22,347 nt of DNA from an uncultured Porticoccus sp. (GTDB taxonomy: Bacteria; Pseudomonadota; Gammaproteobacteria; Pseudomonadales; Porticoccaceae), in assembly GCA_950063125.1 (NCBI GenBank), contig CATLZI010000004.1:1-22347 (forward strand), given 5' to 3'. A model generated the notes under the pieces. The model searched no databases, was not told the DNA's origin, and was given only the letters and a program-made list of their open reading frames with translations. Shown here in pieces: positions 1 to 8,155 of this stretch. The first letter of the stretch is position 1, and every line of letters starts with the position of its first letter. The position numbers were made by a program, and so were the translations under genes.

Positions 1-2
1 AT

Positions 3-3000
3 TCCCCTTACGGCGTTTCCCATCCGATCAGCTACATGATTCCAAAAGAGGAAAATTTCTCTGATGCACGGTTGCGGATGTACTTGCACCCAAGCAATCC
101 CAGTGGTTCGTTTGTCACTGGCTCATCCTCTTTTGCCTATCGTCAAGACACAGTAGAGATTCACCCAGCAGAGCAACAGTTTTCAGGGGAGGGTACTGGT
201 TGGTGGGGCTACTCCGGGTTTAAAACCGGGAAGGTAGGCAACTACAACGGCAATCAGATCGCTGCCGGGATTGATTACGTGTTAGACAAGTATCCTGATC
301 GCATTGCGATGGAGAAGGGCATTTATTTGTTGGGCAAATCGCTGGGCGGGGCAGGCGCTTTTATCCAGGCACTGATCATGCCCAAGTATCAGGACAAGAT
401 CGCTATTGCTGACAACATCATCGGCATGATGATGGCATCCAAAAAGCATGAAGATCAGCTCAAAGGCGGCTGGGGCGCAAAGGTAGACAGCCCGGAACTG
501 TATGATGCTGCGGATATTCGCCTGCACTGGGACAAAGTGCAAGACATCCATTTTGCATGGCGCGGCGGTGCTAACGATAGTTTCAGTCGCTTTGACACTG
601 AGTTTATCGAGATATGCGAAACCCGGAAAATTAGCTGCTCTTTGACATGGTTACAGAGTGGTCATGGCATTACCGAGAGCGGCTATAAACTCAATATGCA
701 GCTCTGGACTGACCCTAATCAGGACGCCACGCTTGATAAAATACTGCCGGTTATCACTAACAATTCATCAAACCACCATGGCGACTTGCGCGGATACCAC
801 AATCGCGGTGTAACGTGGAACCACGCTGGCATTGTGGATAGTGCGGATCAAATCGTTATCCCGCTGAAATACGAAGCGATGACCGATCTCGGCCCTGAGT
901 TGCCAGATCAGCCTGACAGAGCCATATTTTCAGTTACTCCACGGCACGTTAAGAGCTTCCCTATGGCTGCTGGAGATACTGTGTCATGGGTGTTTGGTGG
1001 CCTGAGTGGAACCACTGTGGTCGGGAGTGACGGCCTTGTAACTATTGATGAGCTGGCTCTGCAAACAGGCACCGGATACCAGGATCTGATTATAAGTATT
1101 GAGGGCGAACCTGAGCCGCCTGTAGTCGTCGATCCCACGCCAAGCGACGAGGTGATTGTCTACACCCGTGTCCCTCGCACCCACGGTGAGCACACCGTCA
1201 CACTGAGCAGCGGCGATTACACCAGCGACAACTGGGATTACATGGACACTTTGCCGGAAGTGGCCCGCCAGTTTGACAACTTCAATGCGCCGGGGCAGTT
1301 GGTTCTATTAAGCACGGACGGCACCGAGAAGATCATCTATGACTGCATGGACAAAGCGCGGCCCTGTGTGCCGTTCGATGCCATGCCTTCACTGGACGGC
1401 TCAAAGATCGCCTTCTCTGTCTACTCGGCAGATGGGCTGAAACCACCGTGGCCAGAGAATCGCAACTACCCGCCCCAGCAGCTTAACGGCTCGAACACGG
1501 ACGCCCGCATTTACATCTATGACATCGCCGCTGAGTCGCTGACCGCATGGCCCCACAATCAGGGCAATAAAGACATCTCCCCGATATGGTTGCCCAACGG
1601 CAAGATGCTGTTTGGCTCCACCCGCAACGGCTTTTATGCGCCGTATCTGGATCGTATTGGCACGTCAAAATCTCCCGAACCCCGGTTATTTGTTGCTGAC
1701 GAGGATGGCTCGAACGTTGTGGACATTTCCCCCCATGAAGTGACGGCGGCCCTGCACCCGTACCTGTTGAACAGCGGTCGAGTGGCCTACAGCTCCCACT
1801 GGCTCGGCCACAATCTGGCCTATGGCTCCACCAACGGTGGAGTCAACTGGCCCGGTACCACCAGCAATATGTGGTCAATCATGGATATGGATTACCGTGG
1901 CGGGGACATGACAGCCCTGCTCGGCGCCCATAAAAGCCGATTAACTGGCTCGAACCCACGCAGCAATACCATGAAGGCCATGCACTTTCTGGGTCAGCGG
2001 GCCAACGATGATATTTGCACGGTGAACTACTATCGAGCCAATAACCTCGGTTTGGGGGATGTGATATGTTGGCCGCCGGAAAGCCACGGTGTTGAAGGCC
2101 CGGCCCCCGGCTTTGTGCCGAGCGGCCATTACAGTGCAGCGGTGTGGTCTACCTCTGAGGACGCCGCCTCCCGCAAAGACGCCAGCGGTCGGTATCTGGG
2201 CAAGGTGGGCTGGCCCGAAGGCACACCAGATAACCAATTGCTGCTATCGGTAGGTAGAGGTTATTGCACGCAGGTCGCTACCGGGGTGCCCGGCACCCCG
2301 GACAAGATCGGAGACGACATCGGTTGTGATGTGGGGTTGTATAAAACCACCGTGATTCCCAGCCAGTCCCCCGACGATCTGGCGCTGATCGTCGATCACC
2401 CTGAGTGGCATGAATATGGTGCCCGTGTGGTGGTGTCGAGAGACATTGCCACGCCCGCACTGGTCAACCCCGATGACGGTTCCTGCCAGATTGCCAGCTC
2501 TGATGCCGGGTCAACCGATGCGCTCAACTACAAGGGCTACGTGTTCAATGAACAGTACAAAACGGTTAATAATGACGGGGCATTGATGGAGGCCGTGCCC
2601 CACAGTGAGCTGGCGGCGATCCGGTTTTACGAGATCATTCCCAACACCACCCGCAGCCGCAACTGGGACAACAGTATTGGCAACCGGGTAAAACTGCTGG
2701 GTGATGCGCCTCTGTTGGCAGACAAGTCATTCAAAGCCGAGCTGCCCTGTGAAACGCCTTACATAATGGCGGGGGTGGACTCTGACGGCCGGATCATCAA
2801 GCGCGATCAGGTGCCCCAGTCATTGCGGCAGGGCGAGAAACGCGTCTGTATGGGTTGTCACCTGCATGCCAAAGAAGGCCGCCCCTACGAACAATCAATG
2901 GCATTTGCGGCCCCGGCATTTGACCTGACCCAAGCCATGCCGGTGCCCACCTACACCAAGGACATCAAGCCGATCTTTGAGGCGAAGTGCACAAGCTGCC

Positions 3001-3338
3001 ATGTAGTCGGTGGGGATGTGCCGCTATACGATTATCAAAATCTGGTTTGGGATTTTTCCCAGAAAGCCCTGCCAGAAAACCTGAAAGTGCAGATGAGCAG
3101 CTCCACTAACGAAACCAGAAAGTATGGTTTACAGCGGCCCATGATTAGCAAATACGTCAACAACATGTATGCCCGCGAGAGCCTGCTGTACTGGAAAGCC
3201 GCGAACGAGCGCACCGATGGCCGTACCGATGACCAATACGACGACGATATTGATTTTGGCGCCGATCATCCGGTAGACCTGACTCCAGCGGAAGTCGATC
3301 TGATTGGCAGCTGGCTGGACAGCGGGGCGGCTGAGTAA
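3..3338 (+). CDS. Exported multidomain protein: alpha/beta-hydrolase + hydrazine-synthase-alpha-like/PD40 propeller + di-haem cytochrome c region (5' partial)
   Basis: The frame is open from the left edge, so the true start lies outside; residues are counted from the ATG at 36. An N-terminal alpha/beta-hydrolase domain carries a GxSxG elbow (GKSLGG, S102), with D181 (GGAND) and H210 (SGHG) placed as a plausible triad, as in secreted esterases. An Ig-like stretch and an acidic, Pro-rich linker (about 357-371) follow. A long region with PD40/TolB-like motifs (DGSKIAF near 455, LPNGKMLFGS near 520) resembles the hydrazine synthase alpha middle domain. The C-terminus has two haem c sites, C938-MGC-H942 and C985-TSC-H989. 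Haem attachment implies periplasmic or extracellular maturation, so a signal peptide is expected upstream of the window. Hydrazine synthesis itself is unlikely outside anammox bacteria; a redox or hydrolytic role on an unknown substrate is inferred. The domain architecture is fairly secure, the substrate is not. Confidence 0.75.
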   Translation, partial: SPYGVSHPISYMIPKEENFSDARLRMYLHPSNPSGSFVTGSSSFAYRQDTVEIHPAEQQFSGEGTGWWGYSGFKTGKVGNYNGNQIAAGIDYVLDKYPDRIAMEKGIYLLGKSLGGAGAFIQALIMPKYQDKIAIADNIIGMMMASKKHEDQLKGGWGAKVDSPELYDAADIRLHWDKVQDIHFAWRGGANDSFSRFDTEFIEICETRKISCSLTWLQSGHGITESGYKLNMQLWTDPNQDATLDKILPVITNNSSNHHGDLRGYHNRGVTWNHAGIVDSADQIVIPLKYEAMTDLGPELPDQPDRAIFSVTPRHVKSFPMAAGDTVSWVFGGLSGTTVVGSDGLVTIDELALQTGTGYQDLIISIEGEPEPPVVVDPTPSDEVIVYTRVPRTHGEHTVTLSSGDYTSDNWDYMDTLPEVARQFDNFNAPGQLVLLSTDGTEKIIYDCMDKARPCVPFDAMPSLDGSKIAFSVYSADGLKPPWPENRNYPPQQLNGSNTDARIYIYDIAAESLTAWPHNQGNKDISPIWLPNGKMLFGSTRNGFYAPYLDRIGTSKSPEPRLFVADEDGSNVVDISPHEVTAALHPYLLNSGRVAYSSHWLGHNLAYGSTNGGVNWPGTTSNMWSIMDMDYRGGDMTALLGAHKSRLTGSNPRSNTMKAMHFLGQRANDDICTVNYYRANNLGLGDVICWPPESHGVEGPAPGFVPSGHYSAAVWSTSEDAASRKDASGRYLGKVGWPEGTPDNQLLLSVGRGYCTQVATGVPGTPDKIGDDIGCDVGLYKTTVIPSQSPDDLALIVDHPEWHEYGARVVVSRDIATPALVNPDDGSCQIASSDAGSTDALNYKGYVFNEQYKTVNNDGALMEAVPHSELAAIRFYEIIPNTTRSRNWDNSIGNRVKLLGDAPLLADKSFKAELPCETPYIMAGVDSDGRIIKRDQVPQSLRQGEKRVCMGCHLHAKEGRPYEQSMAFAAPAFDLTQAMPVPTYTKDIKPIFEAKCTSCHVVGGDVPLYDYQNLVWDFSQKALPENLKVQMSSSTNETRKYGLQRPMISKYVNNMYARESLLYWKAANERTDGRTDDQYDDDIDFGADHPVDLTPAEVDLIGSWLDSGAAE

Positions 3339-3478
3339 TGTCTCAACATTGCTCGGTTTAATACAGACACCTCAGCGTTGCCTCTCCGGAGAAGCTGCCA
3401 AAAAAGTTTTTATTAGCACTCTCTCTGCTTCAGCTGTTAGGGTGTTGCTGAATTATTACCCAACCCCAGGAATCATCT

Positions 3479-4507
3479 ATGAAGAAGAACCCTTGGCAGG
3501 ATTCATCCGGTCGGGAGCGCGATCTCCACGAAGACCTTGCTGAATTACTCAAAAAGCTTCCCAAGGGGGGCAGCGCGATTGTTTATCTGCCGGTACTGCT
3601 TATTGTCCTCTGGGCAGTATTTTCATCGTTCTACACAGTTCAGCCGGAACAGCAGGCGGTCGTCAAACGCTTTGGCGCCGTAGTGAACATTACGGACCCC
3701 GGTTTGCACTTCAAACTGCCTTTTGGTATCGACAGAGTTCAGCGTGTGGCGTCTGCCCGGGTTCTGAAGCAGGAGTTTGGTTTTCGTAGCGTGGGTGAGG
3801 TCAACAACCGGACCAGTTACTCCGAGAGCGACTTCACCAGTGAGTCCCTGATGCTCACAGGCGACCTGAATGTGATCGATGTGGAGTGGGTAGTTCAGTA
3901 TCGCATCCAGGATCCCATCAAGTACCTCTACCAGCTACGTGAACCAGACCTGACGCTGCGGGATATTTCCGAGTCCGTGATGCGACGGGTAGTGGGTAAC
4001 CGACTCGGTTCAGAGGTGTTGACCGTGGGTCGGGTAGAAATTGCCCAGGGTGCCCGCGATGAAATTCAGGGCATCATGGATCTCTACGACTCCGGTATCC
4101 ATGTGATTACCGTTGAGTTGCAGGACGTGGTTCCCCCGAAGGCTGTACGGCCCGCGTTTAACGAGGTCAATGAGGCTCGCCAGGAACGTGAGCGAATGAT
4201 CAATGAAGCTACCAAACGGGCCAATCAGCAGATTCCCCGGGCCGAGGGTGAAGCCCAGCGACTGATTTCTGAGGCCCAGGGTTATGCCACCGCCCGAGTT
4301 AACCGTGCCTTTGGTGAAACTGCCCGGTTCCGCGCCATGTTGGTGGAGTACAAAATGGTGCCCGAAGTCACCCGCACCCGTCTCTATCTGGAGACCATGG
4401 CAGAAATACTGCCGAATATTGGACAGGTGCTCATGGTGCAGGAAGATCAGGTAGGGCCCTTACCATTGATGAATGTGCGTGATGCGCGCCAGGGAGCAAG
4501 CAAATGA
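3479..4507 (+). CDS. hflK: HflK, SPFH/band-7 membrane protein, FtsH modulator
   Basis: HflK pairs with HflC in a large membrane complex around the FtsH protease and restrains its activity. The 342-residue product has a short polar N-terminus (NPWQDSSG, like the NPWG start of other HflK proteins), one membrane segment at about 33-53, then a band-7 domain beginning QPEQQAVVKRFG and a coiled, Glu/Arg/Ala-rich stretch near 235-280 (EARQERERM, RAEGEAQRLI). It is shorter than E. coli HflK (about 420), mostly because the Gly-rich N-terminus is reduced. The ATG at 3479 is preceded by AGGA seven bases upstream. The 3' end overlaps hflC by four bases (ATGA), indicating coupled translation. The usual hfq-hflX genes are not upstream. 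Confidence 0.93.
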   Translation: MKKNPWQDSSGRERDLHEDLAELLKKLPKGGSAIVYLPVLLIVLWAVFSSFYTVQPEQQAVVKRFGAVVNITDPGLHFKLPFGIDRVQRVASARVLKQEFGFRSVGEVNNRTSYSESDFTSESLMLTGDLNVIDVEWVVQYRIQDPIKYLYQLREPDLTLRDISESVMRRVVGNRLGSEVLTVGRVEIAQGARDEIQGIMDLYDSGIHVITVELQDVVPPKAVRPAFNEVNEARQERERMINEATKRANQQIPRAEGEAQRLISEAQGYATARVNRAFGETARFRAMLVEYKMVPEVTRTRLYLETMAEILPNIGQVLMVQEDQVGPLPLMNVRDARQGASK

Positions 4508-5442
4508 AAAAATTGGCGAGTCTTTTAGTCGTGCTTGTGGCCGCTATCGTTGTCTTTTCATCGGCATTCGTCGTTGATGAAGCCGAGCAGGCCATTATCG
4601 TCCAGTTCGGCGAGCCCCAGGGGGATGTGATCAGTGCCCCGGGTTTGCACTGGAAGTTACCCTTTGTCCAGGAGGTGCGTCGCTATGACCGGCGCCTGCT
4701 GGTCTGGGATGGTGATGTATCCCAGATTCCCACCCTTGGCCGTGAGTTTATCCAGGTGGATACCACCGCTCGCTGGCGTATTATCGATCCCCTGCAGTTT
4801 CTGCGCAGTGTTCGCGATGAACGCGGAGGGCGCACTCGCCTCGACGATATCATTGACTCCGTGGTGAGGGACATCATTTCCGGCACAGAACTGGAGGAGA
4901 TCGTTCGCTCCGGAGACTGGGACGTGGACGTGGATGAACTCGACGAGATAGAGCAGGATCGGGATGATGTCAGCCTGACCAAGCGTCCCAAGCTGGGACG
5001 TGAAAAACTGGAGTCGGAGATACTGAAAAGTGCCTCAAGACTGATGTCTGACCTGGGTATTGAACTCAAGGATGTTCGTATCAAGCGTATTAACTACATT
5101 GATTCCGTGCGTCGCCAGGTGGAGAACCGCATGATTTCCGAGCGTCAGGCCATTGCCGAGCGGTTTCGTGCCGAAGGGCAGGGTCGCAGTCTGGAAATCA
5201 CCGGTGAAATGGAGAGAGAACTGCGTCGCATCAATTCTGAAGCGGCCAGGGAAGCAGAAGAAATTCGCGGGGATGCCGATGCCGAGGCGATCAGCATTTA
5301 CGGCGAAGCTTTTGGTGCTGATCCGGAGTTTTATGCGTTTATACGTACGCTGGAGACCTACAAGGCACTCGGTGATAACGCCACTTTGATGATTCGTTCG
5401 GATTCCGATTTCTTCCGTTATCTGGAAAAGACAGACCGTTAG
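4504..5442 (+). CDS. hflC: HflC, SPFH/band-7 membrane protein, FtsH modulator
   Basis: This is the partner of HflK in the FtsH-regulating complex. The 312-residue protein starts with a membrane segment (about 4-23), then DEAEQAIIVQFGEP, the usual HflC opening of the band-7 domain, and the conserved PGLHWKLPFVQ. A long charged helix follows (ERQAIAERFRAEGQG, EREL, EAAREAEEIRGDADAEA), ending in the typical FYAFIRTLETYKA region and DSDFFRYL. An acidic insert near 138-157 (DVDVDELDEIEQDRDD) sits in the same place as a variable loop of other HflC proteins. The ATG lies inside the hflK stop overlap. Family length is about 290-335, so it is complete. Confidence 0.94.
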   Translation: MKKLASLLVVLVAAIVVFSSAFVVDEAEQAIIVQFGEPQGDVISAPGLHWKLPFVQEVRRYDRRLLVWDGDVSQIPTLGREFIQVDTTARWRIIDPLQFLRSVRDERGGRTRLDDIIDSVVRDIISGTELEEIVRSGDWDVDVDELDEIEQDRDDVSLTKRPKLGREKLESEILKSASRLMSDLGIELKDVRIKRINYIDSVRRQVENRMISERQAIAERFRAEGQGRSLEITGEMERELRRINSEAAREAEEIRGDADAEAISIYGEAFGADPEFYAFIRTLETYKALGDNATLMIRSDSDFFRYLEKTDR

Positions 5443-5459
5443 TGGTTTTTGGGGCAGAT

Positions 5460-5484
5460 GACAGGTTATTGATAAAAACCTGTC
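5460..5484. terminator. Stem-loop between convergent genes, weak terminator candidate
   Basis: A perfect 8-bp inverted repeat (GACAGGTT / AACCTGTC) with a 9-nt loop lies in the 48-nt gap between the ends of hflC and the convergent hydrolase gene. The position suits a terminator. However, the run of T after the stem on + is displaced and interrupted, and there is no clear T-run on -, so the call is tentative. Confidence 0.4.
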
Positions 5485-5490
5485 GTCCGC

Positions 5491-6426
5491 TCACTTTTTC
5501 ATCACTGCTTTTTTCATCTCTGCGTCATCAATCACGGCTTCATCAATCAATGGTGCGCCGGAAAGATAGCCCTGTTCGAGCAAAAAATGATCCATTGCCA
5601 GGGTGGTAGCACTGCGCCAGGGTTCACGGTTAAAAAATCCATGTTTCTGCCCCTCTGCGGTTAACAGGGTGGTGGGCACTTCTTCTGATAAAGCCTTCTC
5701 TGCGAAAAAATTGCCCTGTGCCAATAGCCCGTCCCGGTCACCAAACATCAACAGGGTGGGTGGCGTGTCGCTGTCGATATGCAGATTGGGTGACAGGGCG
5801 GCGACCGATGGCTCGGGCATCATCCCGATCAGTTCGATTTCCCGGCTGGTGAATTCCTCTTCCGCCGTGGGATTGACCAGGTTGAGTACCGGGTTGAACA
5901 GTACCAACAGGGCGGGACGCATTGATGACATGTCGATGCCCGCCGGATGATTGCACATCGCCAGACAGGCCGCGATATGGCCGCCCGCCGAGGCACCGGA
6001 AGAGACGATCTGTTGAGGATTGATGCCCAGTTGCGCCGCGTGCTGGTGCAACCATAAAAGTGCATCGAACCCGTCTTCCGCTGCTTTATCCGGGGTCGTG
6101 TGGTGGCAGCTGTCCACACGATAGTCAACCCTGACTGCAACCATTCCCCGTCGGGCCAGATAGTCTGCCTGCCAGCTAAAATGCTCGATTCCGCCGCTTA
6201 TCCAGCCACCCCCAAAAAAGAACAGCACGGCGGGTCTGCGGTCATCTTCAGACCAGTCCCGGGGTAGATGAATTTCCAGGGTGAGTTTTCCCTGGGGGGT
6301 CTCTTTATAGGTGTATTGCCTGACCGCGGGCCTGTTCGAGAAAAACAGCGTGTAGAGAATAAACAGGACGGTGCAGACGGTAAATGCTCCCAGCAACCAT
6401 GGCCAGAATTCTCTGAGCCAGCTCAT
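5491..6426 (-). CDS. Membrane-anchored alpha/beta hydrolase (HSL/BD-FAE-like esterase)
   Basis: 311 residues from the ATG at 6426, chosen because GGGAGGG lies just upstream, the protein then opens with a membrane segment (about 8-29), and the longer reading would overlap the upstream gene. The rest is an alpha/beta-hydrolase: FFGGGW (71-75) is the oxyanion-hole motif, GASAG (144-148) holds nucleophile S146, and D230 (FGDRD) and H262 (KHGFF) complete a likely triad. The canonical HGGG histidine is replaced by Phe. It is probably an inner-membrane-tethered, periplasm-facing carboxylesterase, possibly removing acyl groups from glycans or precursors. It is the last gene of the minus-strand run and starts 13 nt after the upstream stop. 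The acidic tail (LIDEAVIDDAEMKK) is unusual but not diagnostic. The substrate cannot be told from sequence. Confidence 0.8.
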   Translation of the reverse strand: MSWLREFWPWLLGAFTVCTVLFILYTLFFSNRPAVRQYTYKETPQGKLTLEIHLPRDWSEDDRRPAVLFFFGGGWISGGIEHFSWQADYLARRGMVAVRVDYRVDSCHHTTPDKAAEDGFDALLWLHQHAAQLGINPQQIVSSGASAGGHIAACLAMCNHPAGIDMSSMRPALLVLFNPVLNLVNPTAEEEFTSREIELIGMMPEPSVAALSPNLHIDSDTPPTLLMFGDRDGLLAQGNFFAEKALSEEVPTTLLTAEGQKHGFFNREPWRSATTLAMDHFLLEQGYLSGAPLIDEAVIDDAEMKKAVMKK

Positions 6427-6439
6427 AGTGATCCCTCCC

Positions 6440-8149
6440 TTAGCAAACCAGTTTTGACAGGCATGAAATACACTGATCGATAGTCCGGTAGACCGACTGG
6501 TAAACCGGTTGCGGTTTGTTGTAGGGGTCCGGAATTTCAGCGGCTGATTGATCAGCAAACAGGCCGCCGAGCAGCAGTGCCTTGTCTGCGGCAGCTTGTG
6601 AAAAGGTAGCCAGTTGTTTGACGTGATCGGCCTCCATGACAAAAATGATGTCTGCCCACTCGGTTAATTCCGTGGAGAGCACCGACGAACGGAGGTGGTT
6701 CATAGGCACTCCCTCCGCTGCGGCAATAGCGGCCATTCTCGGGTCTGCCGGTCGGTTTCCCAGCGGGTGAAATCCCGCTGATTTGAAGAAATACTGCCCG
6801 GTATCCGGGATCTTTTTTTCTGCCAGGGCCTGAGCCACAGCACTGCGATTGATATTGCCATAGCATAAAAACAGTATATGGCTGGCTGTCGACAGTCGAT
6901 CGCTGACCAATGAATAGCGACTGCGCCTGATAATCCCGTTGCGGAACTGTTTGTCCCGGTAAACACCGCTCAATCGGTCGGTGTAGCTGCGAACAATTTG
7001 CCAAAGGTCTACAAAACCAGGTTTAAGATCAGACAAGGACTGGGCATCGAAATAATGTCTGGGGGAGAATGCCTTCAGCAAATCTTTCATGGCATCGCCC
7101 AGTGCCGGGATAGTCACCAGTCGGGGATCGGCATCTTTGCGTGCCACGGCTTCCAGCCAACGAAGGTCACTGGACAGTTTTCGGCAGTAGATCTCAGTCC
7201 GGTAGGGCTTTGTTTCAATCGGTTGGGCGGTATAAAGCTGATAAAGCTGATAGGGAAAGTCCGCCCCGGCGGCAACGGCGAGAGGCAGTGAACCCCAGAA
7301 ACGACCGTTGATTTCAATCAGAATAAATTTACCGTTTTCCGGATTCTGTTTGAATTCCACCATGGCGACACCGTGCCAGTTCAGCTGTTTGATCAGCCGG
7401 GCACTGACTTCGAGCAATACCGGATCAACATTGACACTTTTACGATAACTGCTGCCGCCCCCGCTAAGGGGCATTTCATGAAGGCGCTGATGCTGAAAGG
7501 CGCTAACGATCTCGCCGCGGTTGGCAATTAACTCAATACCCTTGCCGATTCCGGAAAAATACGCCTGCAGCACCAGATGGCCGTGCTCGAGCAGTTCCGT
7601 GCCCACTTTGACCAGCTCTTCTTCTGAATGGGCGTAGCGGACCGACAGTGGCTTCCGTAGCGAATTGTCTGAAATGGAGCGGCCCGGTTTGATCACCATC
7701 GGATAGCTGAATTCCGGCAATGCAGCCCGAAGCTCTGCGATGTTCGCAATATCCCAGCTGGCGGGTAAGGGTGCATTGCACTGCCTGGCGAGCAGGGCCG
7801 TCCGCGACTTGTCCAGCACGGTTTCCAGCGCATCCAGCTCCGGTACGGCAATCCTGTTGTAGTGGGAGCTGTTGTGAAAGTGCCGGGCTATGGGTACCAG
7901 GGTTCGCTCCGTGGCCGGGATCACCAGTTGGTACTGGTGACCGGCGAGCTGATCTTCTATCCAGCGAACAAAGTCATCGGGCGCTTGTAGCGGATTCGGA
8001 TAATCGAGCACATTCGAGGCGTAACGGGAGTAGCCAGCAATGGGGCTTTGCTGGTGAGAGGCAACGGCTACCGGAATGCCCCGGCTACCCAGCGAACGGG
8101 TAATCGCCAGAGCCGGTAATGTGTCCCCATCGAGCAGAAGGATAGTCAT
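6440..8149 (-). CDS. Fusion: ATP-grasp ligase + low-molecular-weight protein tyrosine phosphatase
   Basis: 569 residues from the ATG at 8149 (MTILLLDG); a TTG two codons earlier is possible and abuts the upstream stop. Residues 1-400 are an ATP-grasp enzyme: an N-terminal Rossmann-like segment, a nucleotide-binding lysine (VIKPGRS, near 153), SGIGKGIELI, and the metal-binding LIEINGRFWGS (about 277-287). Residues 424-569 form a complete LMW-PTP domain: ILFLCYGNINRSA is the CX5R P-loop (C429, R435), with general-acid Asp in DPYNKP (D541). ATP-grasp enzymes join a carboxylate to an amine or thiol via acyl phosphate. LMW-PTPs such as Wzb dephosphorylate BY-kinases that control polysaccharide export. 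No BY-kinase is in the window. A polypeptide joining both suggests coupling of glycan modification with export control, which is inference. Confidence 0.88.
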   Translation of the reverse strand: MTILLLDGDTLPALAITRSLGSRGIPVAVASHQQSPIAGYSRYASNVLDYPNPLQAPDDFVRWIEDQLAGHQYQLVIPATERTLVPIARHFHNSSHYNRIAVPELDALETVLDKSRTALLARQCNAPLPASWDIANIAELRAALPEFSYPMVIKPGRSISDNSLRKPLSVRYAHSEEELVKVGTELLEHGHLVLQAYFSGIGKGIELIANRGEIVSAFQHQRLHEMPLSGGGSSYRKSVNVDPVLLEVSARLIKQLNWHGVAMVEFKQNPENGKFILIEINGRFWGSLPLAVAAGADFPYQLYQLYTAQPIETKPYRTEIYCRKLSSDLRWLEAVARKDADPRLVTIPALGDAMKDLLKAFSPRHYFDAQSLSDLKPGFVDLWQIVRSYTDRLSGVYRDKQFRNGIIRRSRYSLVSDRLSTASHILFLCYGNINRSAVAQALAEKKIPDTGQYFFKSAGFHPLGNRPADPRMAAIAAAEGVPMNHLRSSVLSTELTEWADIIFVMEADHVKQLATFSQAAADKALLLGGLFADQSAAEIPDPYNKPQPVYQSVYRTIDQCISCLSKLVC

Positions 8150-8155
8150 TGGCAA

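Noticed and set aside
3..3338. Genuine hydrazine synthase alpha subunit (anammox)
   Set aside because: The other hydrazine synthase subunits are not nearby, the gene content is gammaproteobacterial, and an esterase-like domain is fused; only domain-level similarity is claimed.
3395..3450. Lipoprotein-like stretch LPKKFLLALSLLQLLGCC just before hflK
   Set aside because: It ends in a stop immediately after the Cys pair, has no ATG/GTG/TTG start with a ribosome site, and is too short to be a lipoprotein. It is more likely chance or a decayed gene end.
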